64,000 nucleotides of DNA, from assembly GCF_023715645.1 (NCBI RefSeq), contig NZ_JAMBOP010000026.1, positions 1-64,000 of the forward strand. The letters are read 5' to 3'. The notes beneath the pieces were generated by a model. It saw nothing but the letters and a program-made list of their open reading frames with translations, did no database searches and had not been told where the DNA came from. Numbering within the stretch: position 1 is the first letter of the stretch; each line of letters starts with the position of its first letter. This DNA is from Bacillus cytotoxicus. GTDB lineage: Bacteria > Bacillota > Bacilli > Bacillales > Bacillaceae_G. Positions 1 through 7,754 of the stretch are shown piece by piece. A program made the translations under genes and the position numbers.

Positions 1-152
1 ATGAAGAAATCCAAAACATTGACGGTGGCGGATGGAGCGATTGGTATACTGGTATTCAAATCGCTTGGGAGATGACTAAAGACTACAGTAAAGGTCCTGG
101 TCCTGCTATGGAAGGTTCTTATAAACACGGTATGCCTGGCGGCAAATGGTAA
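1..152 (+). CDS. double-glycine leader peptide, copy 1 (5' end outside window)
   Basis: This is the 3' part of a small secreted-peptide gene. Reading from base 3 gives EEIQNIDGGG followed by a core ending in GMPGGKW. The visible residues are identical to the complete copy that starts at 219. The stop at 150-152 lies exactly 255 bp before the stop of copy 2, so the two are tandem duplicates. The double-glycine leader suggests export and cleavage by a C39-peptidase ABC transporter. No transporter, immunity gene or regulator is inside the window; they may lie upstream of base 1. Function as bacteriocin or signal is inferred, not shown. Confidence 0.75.
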   Translation, partial: EEIQNIDGGGWSDWYTGIQIAWEMTKDYSKGPGPAMEGSYKHGMPGGKW

Positions 153-218
153 TTTAACCTTTCTTTTATACAATCATTTCTGAATATTAATATAAAAAAA
201 TTATTGGAGGCTTTTATC

Positions 219-407
219 ATGGAACTTAACTCTACAAAATTCGAAACTCTTACTCATGAAGAAATCCAAAACATCGACGGTGGCGGATGGAGCGATTGGT
301 ATACTGGTATTCAAATCGCTTGGGAGATGACTAAAGACTACAGTAAAGGTCCTGGTCCTGCTATGGAAGGTTCTTATAAACATGGTATGCCTGGCGGCAA
401 ATGGTAA
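219..407 (+). CDS. double-glycine leader peptide, copy 2 (62 aa)
   Basis: A 62-residue peptide. Residues 1-22 form a charged leader containing LTHEEIQNIDGG, which matches the double-glycine type cleaved after GG by C39 peptidases. The predicted mature part is about 40 residues, starts GWSDWY and is rich in Gly, Lys and aromatic residues, like unmodified class II bacteriocins. It has no Cys, so no lanthionine or disulfide bridges. The start at 219 is preferred over the in-frame TTG at 204 because ggagg (206-210) lies 8 bases before the ATG and inside the longer reading frame. Copies 1 and 2 have the same core. Role as antimicrobial or pheromone is inferred. Confidence 0.85.
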   Translation: MELNSTKFETLTHEEIQNIDGGGWSDWYTGIQIAWEMTKDYSKGPGPAMEGSYKHGMPGGKW

Positions 408-473
408 TTTAACCTTTCTTTTATACAATCATTTCTGAATATTAATATAAAAAAATTATCGGAGGCTTTTATC

Positions 474-662
474 ATGGAACTTAACTCTACAAAATTCGAA
501 ACTCTTACTCATGAAGAAATCCAAAACATTGATGGTGGCGGATGGAACTTGTATCCTGGTCCAGCAAAAAGCGCTTGGGATTATATTAAAGACTACAGTA
601 AAGGTCCTGGCCCTTCTATGGAAGGTTCTTATAAACACGGTATGCCTGGCGGCAAATGGTAA
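474..662 (+). CDS. double-glycine leader peptide, copy 3 with divergent core (62 aa)
   Basis: Third member of the 255-bp tandem array, again 62 residues with an identical 22-residue leader and identical last residues (GSYKHGMPGGKW). The N-terminal half of the predicted mature peptide differs: GWNLYPGPAKSAWDYI replaces GWSDWYTGIQIAWEMT. The change is concentrated there while leader, spacer and 3' half are almost unchanged. The RBS cggagg lies just upstream of the ATG. It could be the second component of a two-peptide bacteriocin, a specificity variant, or a decaying copy; an intact frame and strong RBS argue against decay. Confidence 0.85.
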   Translation: MELNSTKFETLTHEEIQNIDGGGWNLYPGPAKSAWDYIKDYSKGPGPSMEGSYKHGMPGGKW

Positions 663-770
663 ATAACATTTCTCTCCTATACGGTATACATATATAGTAA
701 ACCTAATTGTATTTTTTAGAAAATACGTTCCTAAAAACGATTTCTTAAAGCTAGCACATAAAAAAATAAA

Positions 771-817
771 AGCTACCTGTTCTCTAAATTCTTCTGAGAA
801 CAGGTAACTCTTTTTTG
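771..817 (+). terminator. rho-independent terminator after peptide array
   Basis: A perfect 11-bp stem (774-784 with 796-806, tacctgttctc/gagaacaggta), an 11-base loop and a run of six T. It lies about 110 bp after the last peptide gene and would end the array transcript. Confidence 0.8.
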
Positions 818-1506
818 AATTCACAGGTAACTATAGTGATAATGGCTACATTTAGTACAGTTAAATACTTACTTTTGATGATACAAAGAATATCAACTGG
901 TCAATATTTGGTATACTGGTGTACTTCTCTACCATTTTTCACATATCTTTAACTAATCTCACAAGAATAGGATTCATATCTCGACAGGGCTCAAAAAAAC
1001 ACATCGAATATACTTAAAAACAGATATGTGTAATAAAAGTCAATTTATATTCACTAATTTTCTTTCTGTTCCTCTCCTATATTAATCTTAGGATTTTATA
1101 CGTAACACTTACGACAAGGCATGTTTCTCCCTTCTTACTGTATAAGTACTGAAAGTTATCTTTCATATTTTAAGCAAGATTTCAATCTACTAACGAGGCT
1201 CTTTTTATCATTCTAATCGTTTCACATGTTCTTACTTTATTAATTTATACACAACTAAACATGGTACATGTTTCTGATGGAATTCAATAATGCAAACATA
1301 TTCTAACTTAAATATTCAAGTGAAATATACTTCAAACAAGATTACAATCAATACCTTTTATACGTTCTTTTGGTCATAAATTTATTTACCTCCAATCATC
1401 ACAATATAATTTATATAGTAATCTTAAATTCCCTAGCATCACTACAATATTCTATTGCTCGACACCTATTATTATTTCGATTTTGTTACAATAAAAAAAT
1501 GCTTTC
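818..1506. other. gene-poor AT-rich spacer
   Basis: About 690 bp between the peptide-array terminator and the methyltransferase RBS. Only very short frames were seen, none with a good RBS or a recognisable product. It could hold the remains of a bacteriocin-locus gene, but nothing supports a specific call. Confidence 0.5.
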
Positions 1507-1520
1507 AAGGAGGGGATACA

Positions 1521-2252
1521 ATGTCTTATACAGAATCTGACGTTTACAATGAGGACTTATTTTTTGAACAATATATGAAACGTAGACATCGAACCGATAA
1601 TCCAAACGACACGATTGAAAAGCCTGCTCTTTTACAGTCATTTGGCCATATAAAAAATAAAAGTATTCTTGATCTTGGTTGTGGTGATGCACAATTTGGA
1701 GTAGAGCTACTACAGAAAGGCTGCCGATCTTATACTGGAATTGAAGGCTCGCACCGTATGTATGAAGAAGCCCAAATACAATTGCAAAATACAAATGGAA
1801 TTGTCCACCTTCTAAACCTTAAAGACTATACATACCCATCTTCTACTTTTGATATCGTTACATCTAGACTTGTCCTTCACTGTATTGAACATATTGATGA
1901 TACTTTCAGACAGATTTTTCAAACGTTAAAACCAGGCGGGACTTTTGCCTTTAGTGTTCAACACCCAGTTATCACCTCTGCATTCGAAAGCTTACAAACC
2001 ACTGGAAAACGAACAAGCTGGCTTGTTGATGATTATTTTAAAACTGGCAAACGCGTCGAGCCATGGATTAATGAACAAGTGATTAAATACCACCGGACAA
2101 TTGAACAATACTTCATATCCTTACAAAAAGCTGGTTTTACGATCACTAGTTTACGTGAAGCAGCACCAGAGCTTCAGCATTTTCAAAATGAAGAAGAATA
2201 TACACGTAGACTGCGTATCCCTTTGTTTCTGTTATTTTCATGCACAAAATAA
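1521..2252 (+). CDS. class I SAM-dependent methyltransferase
   Basis: A 243-residue soluble protein with a typical Rossmann methyltransferase core. Motif I is LDLGCGDAQFG (residues 50-60), an acidic residue follows at the end of strand 2 (IEGS), and a motif like LKPGGTFAFSVQHP follows. It belongs to the broad Methyltransf_11/25 type; the substrate cannot be told from sequence. The start at 1521 is chosen because aaggagggg (about 1507-1515) sits at ideal spacing; the same frame is open upstream to 1455 without an RBS. It stands alone with its own flanks. A bcr1-like element follows. Confidence 0.85.
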   Translation: MSYTESDVYNEDLFFEQYMKRRHRTDNPNDTIEKPALLQSFGHIKNKSILDLGCGDAQFGVELLQKGCRSYTGIEGSHRMYEEAQIQLQNTNGIVHLLNLKDYTYPSSTFDIVTSRLVLHCIEHIDDTFRQIFQTLKPGGTFAFSVQHPVITSAFESLQTTGKRTSWLVDDYFKTGKRVEPWINEQVIKYHRTIEQYFISLQKAGFTITSLREAAPELQHFQNEEEYTRRLRIPLFLLFSCTK

Positions 2253-2267
2253 AAAGAACCTAAATTA

Positions 2268-2445
2268 TATGTATATAAGTTAAAAAAACAACATAAAACC
2301 CTTTTCTTTTTTTTATTGAGGAGACCATTACATCTGGCCGCGGTCAAGACCCTTTCCTGCCACATGCAATGGTTTAAAATAAAGGGAGCAAGCCAGTAGC
2401 TGTCATGATGTATTCTACATAACAGCGACTTATTTATGTTGAACA
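2268..2445 (-). repeat. bcr1-like repeat 1
   Basis: Interspersed element in minus orientation. It carries the family core seen across the window: ctggccg, ggtcaagaccctttcctgccacatgc, and cagcgactta near the end. It lies between the methyltransferase stop and the peptide transporter promoter. Confidence 0.7.
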
Positions 2446-2623
2446 ATTAACAACCGCTTTTTAAAGTGAAAATAGTACTTTTCAACTCTCAATTTATCCC
2501 TATTAAAAACAGCTCTCGTAATATAGGATTTGTTTTTTATTTTGTATTCTTATTCAAGATATGTTATATTCTAAAAGTAATCAAAAGAATAATTAAGTAT
2601 ATCAGAAAAGTTTACCTAGTTAA

Positions 2624-2638
2624 AATTTTCTGATTATT
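2624..2638. promoter_or_regulatory. possible CodY box
   Basis: The sequence aattttctgattatt matches the CodY consensus AATTTTCWGAAAATT at 13 of 15 positions. It lies about 140 bp upstream of the peptide-transporter promoter. CodY control of peptide uptake is common in Bacillus, but the distance makes this a weak call. Confidence 0.25.
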
Positions 2639-2688
2639 GTATTATTTTGTATTCTTTTCGCACAAGAAATAATACACTTGAAAACGCT

Positions 2689-2702
2689 TATTTTAAGCTT
2701 TT
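2689..2702. promoter_or_regulatory. cre-like site (imperfect)
   Basis: tgaaaacgcttatt matches the CcpA cre consensus TGWAANCGNTNWCA except for the last two bases. It lies about 75 bp upstream of the -35 of the peptide transporter promoter. This may be fortuitous. Confidence 0.25.
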
Positions 2703-2778
2703 TAGGGGAAAAATACAATGACGGAAGATGTTTTTATAGAATTTACAAAATTTTTTATTCTATTTCCATATAATACTA

Positions 2779-2808
2779 TTGACTTCTAAATATTTTGTAA
2801 ATTAAAAT
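2779..2808 (+). promoter_or_regulatory. candidate sigma-A promoter of the peptide transporter
   Basis: -35 ttgact (2779-2784), 18-base spacer, -10 taaaat (2803-2808), about 40 bp upstream of the start codon. Confidence 0.5.
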
Positions 2809-2850
2809 GATTACATAAATATCCGTTTAACAAGATTAGGAGGAATGAAA

Positions 2851-4242
2851 ATGGATGCAGCTGTGAAGTTAGACAAAGCTGGAGAACAACAACAAAAAAA
2901 GAAACATCCTCCGGGATTATACTTGTTGTTCTTAACAGAAGCATGGGAAAGATTTAGCTACTACGGAATGCGTGGTCTTTTAGTTCTTTATTTAACAACT
3001 GCTGCTATTAATGGCGGTTTAGGATTTGATAAAGCAGACGCTGTACAACTTTTTGGTACATTTACAATGCTTGTATATTTCACACCAATTATTGGCGGAT
3101 GGTTAACTGACCACTTTATCCCAAGACGTCTTGCCATTACTATTGGCGGTATTATTATGGCAATTGGTAACTTTGTTCTGTTCTCAATGAATACAACAAC
3201 TGGACTTTATTTAGGATTAGGATTATTAATTATTGGTAATGGATTCTTCAAACCAAATATCTCTACTCTATTAGGTGAACTATACAGTGAAAATGATTCA
3301 CGCCGTGACAGTGCTTTCACAATCTTCTATATGGGTATCAATTTAGGAGCTTTCTTTGCACCACTTGTTTGCGGTTTTCTAGCAGAAGATTTATTTAAAA
3401 CAAGCGTTAATGGCGTTATGGTTACGGGTTATAAATATGGATTTTTGGCTGCTTGTATTGGCATGATTATCGGCCAGATTTTCTTTAACCTATTAGCTCC
3501 TCGTTACCTTGGTGATGCGGGAACAAAAGTTATAGGTAAAAAATCAAAAGACAAAAATGCAAAAGCTATTGAGAAAAAACCTTTAACAAAACAAGAGAAA
3601 AACCGTACTTGGGCAATCGTTATTTTAACTTGCTTCGTTGTCTTCTTCTGGGCAGGCTTTGAACAAGCAGGTAGTTCTTTTACTCTTTATACAGATAAGT
3701 TTGTTGATCGCACTATTTTTGGATGGGAAATCCCAACATCTTGGTTCCAATCTGTTAACCCAGGATTTATCGTTTTATTAGCACCGTTTGTATCTGCATT
3801 ATGGGTTAAATTATCTAAAAGTAAACGTGGCGATTTAAATGTTCCAACAAAAATGGCACTCGGTATGATCCTATTAGGGGTCGGTTACCTTGTATTAACA
3901 TTAGCTGTTCTAAAAACAGGAAGTAACGAAGCTGCTATTACAACAAAGGCTAGCTTACTGTTTATCGTTATCACATACATGTTCCATACAATAGGTGAAT
4001 TGTTCCTATCACCTATCGGCCTATCAATGGTAAGTAAAATTGCACCTGTAAAATTAGCTTCTTTATTAATGGGTGTATGGATGGCTGGTACTGGATTTGC
4101 AAACAAACTATCTGGTATCTTAGCTGCTTACACACAATCTTTAGGTTATTTAGAAGTATTCGCAAGCATTGGTATTATCGTTATTGTATGTGGCTTAATC
4201 CTTCTTGTGTTCTCTAAAAAAATTGCACATATGATGGAATAA
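2851..4242 (+). CDS. dtpT: POT/PTR2 family proton-coupled di/tripeptide transporter
   Basis: A 463-residue integral membrane protein of the proton-dependent oligopeptide transporter family, with about 12-14 hydrophobic segments. It carries the family motif ExxERFxYYG (residues 30-39) and a PTR2 signature-like stretch FTIFYMGINLGAF. The charged loop near the middle (KKSKDKNAKAIEKK) fits the loop between the two six-helix bundles. The ATG at 2851 is preferred to that at 2845 because aggagg (2838-2843) is only one base from the earlier ATG but seven from the later. It should import short peptides with protons. Monocistronic with its own terminator. Confidence 0.92.
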   Translation: MDAAVKLDKAGEQQQKKKHPPGLYLLFLTEAWERFSYYGMRGLLVLYLTTAAINGGLGFDKADAVQLFGTFTMLVYFTPIIGGWLTDHFIPRRLAITIGGIIMAIGNFVLFSMNTTTGLYLGLGLLIIGNGFFKPNISTLLGELYSENDSRRDSAFTIFYMGINLGAFFAPLVCGFLAEDLFKTSVNGVMVTGYKYGFLAACIGMIIGQIFFNLLAPRYLGDAGTKVIGKKSKDKNAKAIEKKPLTKQEKNRTWAIVILTCFVVFFWAGFEQAGSSFTLYTDKFVDRTIFGWEIPTSWFQSVNPGFIVLLAPFVSALWVKLSKSKRGDLNVPTKMALGMILLGVGYLVLTLAVLKTGSNEAAITTKASLLFIVITYMFHTIGELFLSPIGLSMVSKIAPVKLASLLMGVWMAGTGFANKLSGILAAYTQSLGYLEVFASIGIIVIVCGLILLVFSKKIAHMME

Positions 4243-4249
4243 ATATAAA

Positions 4250-4277
4250 AAAGCGGAGAAATTTCTCCGCTTTTTTT
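4250..4277. terminator. bidirectional terminator between dtpT and sspH
   Basis: Stem aagcggagaa / ttctccgctt with an A-run before and a T-run after, so it can serve both the plus-strand transporter and the convergent sspH. The T-run touches the sspH stop codon. Confidence 0.85.
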
Positions 4278-4455
4278 AATACTCTTCTAATGCAGTAATG
4301 TCTACTTGGACTGTTTCATCTGGTGTTTTTATATCGTGTACATTCACAAGCCTACTTGTCTCATCACAACTTTCAATCCAAACAGGCACACCTTGATATG
4401 TAACGTCAATTCTACTTGATGATGATAAAATTTGTTTTACTCGTTTTAAATCCAT
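4276..4455 (-). CDS. sspH: small acid-soluble spore protein, H-type (SspH)
   Basis: A 59-residue protein starting [18 protein letters not shown], with [10 protein letters not shown] in the middle and DITALEEY at the end. This matches the H-type minor SASP family, which coats or fills the forespore core. The length fits the family (about 59). A strong RBS (taaggaggtg, minus strand) precedes the ATG at 4455. Expression in the forespore under sigma-G or sigma-F would be expected from family knowledge; I did not find a convincing sigma-G promoter. Confidence 0.9.
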   Translation of the reverse strand: MDLKRVKQILSSSSRIDVTYQGVPVWIESCDETSRLVNVHDIKTPDETVQVDITALEEY

Positions 4456-4520
4456 TATGCTACACCTCCTTATTCTTTTTTATCTTGCCGTGTCTAGATG
4501 AAATTTATCCGCATCTCTCA

Positions 4521-4713
4521 TTTATATAAATCCAACTTGACTTTTGAGCAAACAAGTCACCGCCATGTCAAACAAAAAGGAACCTGCTACTTTCTTCCTC
4601 CCTTTGTTTGAACATCGCATGTAGCAGGAAAAGGAACTGACCGCTACTATGCGCGGCCAGACACTCTCTCCCTCCCCTAAAAAAGGAAGGTTTTCAATTT
4701 GGGTTTATATATT
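4521..4713 (+). repeat. bcr1-like repeat 2
   Basis: Full-length copy in plus orientation with terminal inverted repeats: tatataaatccaacttga at the left and tcaatttgggtttatata at the right. It fills the spacer between sspH and the ArsR gene. Confidence 0.8.
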
Positions 4714-4731
4714 TCTCCATAATCCAGCAAT

Positions 4732-4768
4732 AAAAAATAGGCATGTACAAGTACATACCTATTTTTTA
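4732..4768 (-). terminator. terminator of the ArsR-type gene
   Basis: Hairpin aaaaaatag..atgtac / gtacat..ctatttttt, symmetrical and U-rich on both strands, directly downstream of the minus-strand regulator. Confidence 0.75.
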
Positions 4769-4780
4769 AATATTTCAATT

Positions 4781-5068
4781 TCAAGAAAATAATGTGTTTA
4801 AAATTCCATTTACTTTCTCATTGTGCACTTCATAATACACTTCTAAACCACGTCTTTCAAAACGGACAACTTTATTTTGCTTTAATTTTGTTAAATGTTG
4901 CGATACTGTAGATTGTGGAATTTCTAATACTTCCTGCAACTGTGTTACATTACAAATTCCACGCTGCATCAACTCCACTACAAGACGAAGACGAAGCGGA
5001 TGAGCTAGTGCTCGTAACATTTGTACATCATCTTCTGAAATACAACAATCAAATTGATTTTGGCACAT
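4781..5068 (-). CDS. ArsR-family winged-helix transcriptional regulator
   Basis: A 95-residue protein with an ArsR/SmtB winged HTH. The start MLRALAHPLRLRLVVELM and the recognition region VTQLQEVLEIPQSTVSQHLTKLK (about residues 40-62) are typical, followed by a beta-wing with FERRGLEVYYEV. An N-terminal CxxxxxCC (MCQNQFDCC) could bind metal or sense thiols, but the canonical ELCVC metal motif in helix 3 is absent, so the effector is unknown. RBS gagggg lies before the ATG. No operon partner: upstream is the divergent lactate permease remnant, which may once have been its target. Confidence 0.85.
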   Translation of the reverse strand: MCQNQFDCCISEDDVQMLRALAHPLRLRLVVELMQRGICNVTQLQEVLEIPQSTVSQHLTKLKQNKVVRFERRGLEVYYEVHNEKVNGILNTLFS

Positions 5069-5340
5069 AATTTCCCCTCATTTTTTCTATTTATTTTATA
5101 TTTATACATGTGTTATTTTTATATTTCTTATTCGCTATTCCATTCTATATTGAATTACTTTCTATTAATATAAACCACATTCCTCCTTTATATAGAGAAA
5201 ATTCTCTTTAGATATTTGAACATTATACTATACTGCTTAGAAAAAAAGCAAAGTATCAACTAGGGAGTTCCTTGCTTTCGAAAATAAATTTCTCAACATT
5301 TTTGTTATATTTTTTCTACCCATAAATAATTATTATGTTT
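5069..5340. other. intergenic region between ArsR gene and permease remnant
   Basis: About 270 bp of very AT-rich sequence, presumably with the promoter of the ArsR gene. A small imperfect hairpin (aagcaa..ttgctt, about 5247-5278) is visible. No gene found. Confidence 0.4.
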
Positions 5341-5344
5341 AATT

Positions 5345-5408
5345 ATTCACATTTTTGATTTTTCAATACATAAATTGCTGCTATGCAGAATACAACCTGC
5401 CCGCAACT
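5345..5408 (+). repeat. 5' fragment of a bcr1-like repeat
   Basis: The stretch ttcaatacataaattgctgctatgcagaatacaac matches the left third of the bcr1-like element (compare 13975-14012). It ends abruptly where permease coding sequence begins. Confidence 0.6.
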
Positions 5409-5978
5409 ATGAGGGTATCATCCGCTGCATTTGGTGTAGTAGCTGGATTTTATCCAATTTGTACAATTGTTATCGCAGCAATTTTCCTTTACAAACTAAC
5501 TGTAAGAACTGAACAATTTAACGTGATTCGCGATAGTATTTCTAGTATTACAAGCGATCCTCGTCTTCAAGTATTATTGATTGCTTATTCTTTCGGAGCT
5601 TTCTTAGAAGGTGCAGCAGGTTTTGGTGTACCAGTTGCTATTACAGCAGCACTACTTGTAGGGATGGGATTTGATCCATTAAAAGCAGCAGGTATCTGTT
5701 TAGTTGCTAACATTGCCGGCGGTACGATGGGTGCAATGGGTATTCCAATTACAGTACCAGCTCAATTAGATATCGTTCCTTCTACTCTCGTTGCCTTAAA
5801 CGTAGTCGGCGGTACAATAGCAAAAATGGTATCACCACAATCAGTTGCGGTAGCTTGTGCGGCAGTTGGAATCATTGGTAAAGAATCAGAATTATTTAAA
5901 ACAACAATGAAATATAGCTTAATCTTCTTATTCATTATTAGCTTACTTCAACTTAACGCCGTGCTCCATATTTTTTAA
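5409..5978 (+). pseudogene. L-lactate permease (LctP/LldP) remnant, doubly deleted
   Basis: The translation is clearly from the LctP family: FYPICTIVIAAIFLYKLTVR, SFGAFLEGAAGFGVPVAITAALLVG, and the C-terminal block IAKMVSPQSVAVACAAVGIIGKES. Only 189 codons remain from the first family residue, whereas LctP proteins have about 550. The N-terminal part is missing, and GIPITVPAQLD runs directly into the C-terminal segment (STLVALNVVGGTIAKM), so the middle of the protein is deleted without breaking the frame. No RBS precedes the ATG at 5409, and the upstream bases belong to a repeat fragment. It is almost certainly non-functional as a transporter. Confidence 0.85.
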
Positions 5979-5983
5979 TATAA

Positions 5984-6015
5984 AAGGCTGATGACTCGTT
6001 CATCAGCCTTTTTTT
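5984..6015 (+). terminator. terminator after lactate permease remnant
   Basis: 11-bp stem aaggctgatga / tcatcagcctt followed by a T-run. It is retained from the original permease gene. Confidence 0.85.
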
Positions 6016-6099
6016 CTCCATTATCGTAACTACTCAGTGATACATTTCATTTAGAAGTTTGGTAAGGAGTATGATTCCAGCGAAAATACGCCACTTATT

Positions 6100-6292
6100 A
6101 CCTATAAAAAGTTACCTTCATTTTTCAGCATATAGATTGCTGTCTTGCAGATAAAAATGGCAATGCACCTTGCTACCTTTCTTTGTTTTAAAACTTTGCG
6201 CGTGGCAGGAGAAGGCACTGACCGCTCCTATGCATAGCCAGTCCCTCTCGCCATTTAAAAAAATGCTTTTTTGTCGGTTTTTCATAAAGTGA
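6100..6292 (+). repeat. bcr1-like repeat 3
   Basis: Plus-oriented copy with the core gcgcgtggcaggagaaggc, ctgaccgctcctatgcatag and a right end gtcggtttttcataaag. Its ends are more diverged than those of other copies. It lies between the permease remnant and the CorC-type gene. Confidence 0.7.
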
Positions 6293-6300
6293 CTACGGAG

Positions 6301-7596
6301 TTATCCATTTTTTTTGATCTCTACTCGCTTAATTTGATGCATATCTTTTTCAAGAATCGTAAATGTCCATTCCAAAACAACAGTCGTATCTCCTTCTGCA
6401 ATTGGTTGTCCTTGCATCATTAACCATCCCCCAATTGTATCAACATCTTGTTCATTTAAATGTAAGCCAAACAAATCATTAATTTCGCTTACTAACACTT
6501 TCCCGTCAACAATTTTACAATCGTCGCTAATATGTTGAATAGGTGAGTGTTCATCCTCATCATATTCATCGCGAATTTCTCCCACAATTTCTTCTAAAAT
6601 ATCTTCAAGCGTAACTAGCCCTGCCGTTCCGCCGTATTCATCATATAAAATAGCCAGCGGAATCCGTTTTTTTTGCATACTTAACAGCAAATCATGTATA
6701 GGTATGTTTTCCATTACTTCAATAACTGGCCTTGTATATGCCATAATTGATTTTGCTTCTTGTTTCTCTCCATCTGTATAGCGGATAAAAAAATCTTTCA
6801 CATTCACCATTCCGAGCACTTCATCTTTATCTTCCCCGAATACTGGATATCTTGTATATTTTTCTTGCCGAATTATTTCAATATGGGTTTCAAATAAATC
6901 TTCTGCATATAATCCAACAATTTCTGTCCGCGGTACCATAATTTCTTTAGCAAGGCGATTATCAAATTCAAAAATATTATTTACATATTTAAACTCTGCC
7001 TGATTAATTTCTCCGCTTTCATAACTCTCTGATAAAATGAGACGAAGCTCTTCTTCCGTATGCGCTACTTCATGTTCAGAAGCAGGTTTTAATCCAAATA
7101 AACCGGCCACAAAACGAGCTGCATGATTTAATGTCCAAATAAATGGATACATAATGCGATAAAAATAGATCAGCGGCTTTGAAAACGTCAGACTGACTTG
7201 CTCTGCTTTTTGAATTGCGAATGTTTTTGGTGCCAATTCTCCAACTACAACATGTAAAAATGTAATAACTGCAAATGCAATAAGAAAAGATACGGTATTC
7301 GCAATTGGAGGAGAGATATGAAGCGCAATCAATACAGGCTCTAATACATGCTTTACAGTTGGTTCCCCTAACCACCCCAGCCCTAGCGCTGTAATGGTAA
7401 TCCCAAACTGGCACGCTGATAAATACTCATCTAAATTAGAAATCACTTTTTTCGCCGCTACTGCTCCCCGCTTTTTTTCTCCTACAAGTTGATCAATACG
7501 GCTACTACGTACTTTCACAATGGCAAATTCAATTGCAACGAAAAAACCCGTTAACGTAATTAAAGCGGCAACTAATATTAAATTTCCTATTTCCAA
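6301..7596 (-). CDS. CNNM/CorC (HlyC/CorC) family membrane protein
   Basis: A 431-residue protein: an N-terminal DUF21/CNNM membrane domain (about residues 1-190, three to four hydrophobic segments), two CBS domains (EIMVPRTEIVGL to KRIPLAILYDEYGGTAGLVTLEDILEEIVGEI) and a C-terminal CorC_HlyC domain. Bacterial CNNM proteins are linked to Mg2+ or other divalent cation export; YhdP/YugS/YrkA are B. subtilis relatives. The start is TTG (7594-7596) preceded by aagggaga at normal spacing. A short hairpin lies directly before this RBS (see separate entry), so translation may be controlled. Its upstream spacer is 156 bp and it has no operon partner. Confidence 0.88.
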   Translation of the reverse strand: MEIGNLILVAALITLTGFFVAIEFAIVKVRSSRIDQLVGEKKRGAVAAKKVISNLDEYLSACQFGITITALGLGWLGEPTVKHVLEPVLIALHISPPIANTVSFLIAFAVITFLHVVVGELAPKTFAIQKAEQVSLTFSKPLIYFYRIMYPFIWTLNHAARFVAGLFGLKPASEHEVAHTEEELRLILSESYESGEINQAEFKYVNNIFEFDNRLAKEIMVPRTEIVGLYAEDLFETHIEIIRQEKYTRYPVFGEDKDEVLGMVNVKDFFIRYTDGEKQEAKSIMAYTRPVIEVMENIPIHDLLLSMQKKRIPLAILYDEYGGTAGLVTLEDILEEIVGEIRDEYDEDEHSPIQHISDDCKIVDGKVLVSEINDLFGLHLNEQDVDTIGGWLMMQGQPIAEGDTTVVLEWTFTILEKDMHQIKRVEIKKNG

Positions 7597-7601
7597 GTAT
7601 C

Positions 7602-7632
7602 TCCCTTAGCTGTAGGCAGCTAAAGTTACACC
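7602..7632 (-). promoter_or_regulatory. hairpin at the RBS of the CorC-type gene
   Basis: On the minus strand, ttagctgcctacagctaa forms a stem-loop (tagctg/cagcta) that ends just before the agggag RBS, preceded by aggtgta. It could gate translation of a divalent-cation transporter gene. It does not match the M-box or yybP-ykoY consensus as I know them. Confidence 0.3.
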
Positions 7633-7726
7633 TCCCGCAAATAAGTTTAACTTTTCTTATTTTCTCTCATTTTCTCACAAGAAAACCTGTATAAATTTCA
7701 CAAATTTTTATCCCGCAGCGGACAAA

Positions 7727-7754
7727 GAAAAAACTCCTGCTAATGGGAGTTTTC
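7727..7754 (-). terminator. terminator of the VOC gene
   Basis: Stem aaaactcc / gggagtttt with an A-rich left flank (T-run on the minus strand), ending at the VOC stop codon. Confidence 0.7.

Larger units (their letters stand above)
1..662 (+). repeat. 255-bp tandem repeat array of peptide genes
   Basis: Three units end at 152, 407 and 662, an exact 255-bp period covering leader, core, stop codon and intergenic spacer. The spacer after copies 1 and 2 (including the stretch taatttaacctttc) is nearly base-identical. The array probably extends to the left of the window. Confidence 0.85.

Noticed and set aside
201-824. Minus-strand frames opposite the peptide array
   Set aside because: They mirror the repeated peptide genes, have no RBS and encode no recognisable product.
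7597-7700. M-box or yybP-ykoY riboswitch before the CNNM gene
   Set aside because: Conserved core motifs of these riboswitches are missing; only a short hairpin remains.
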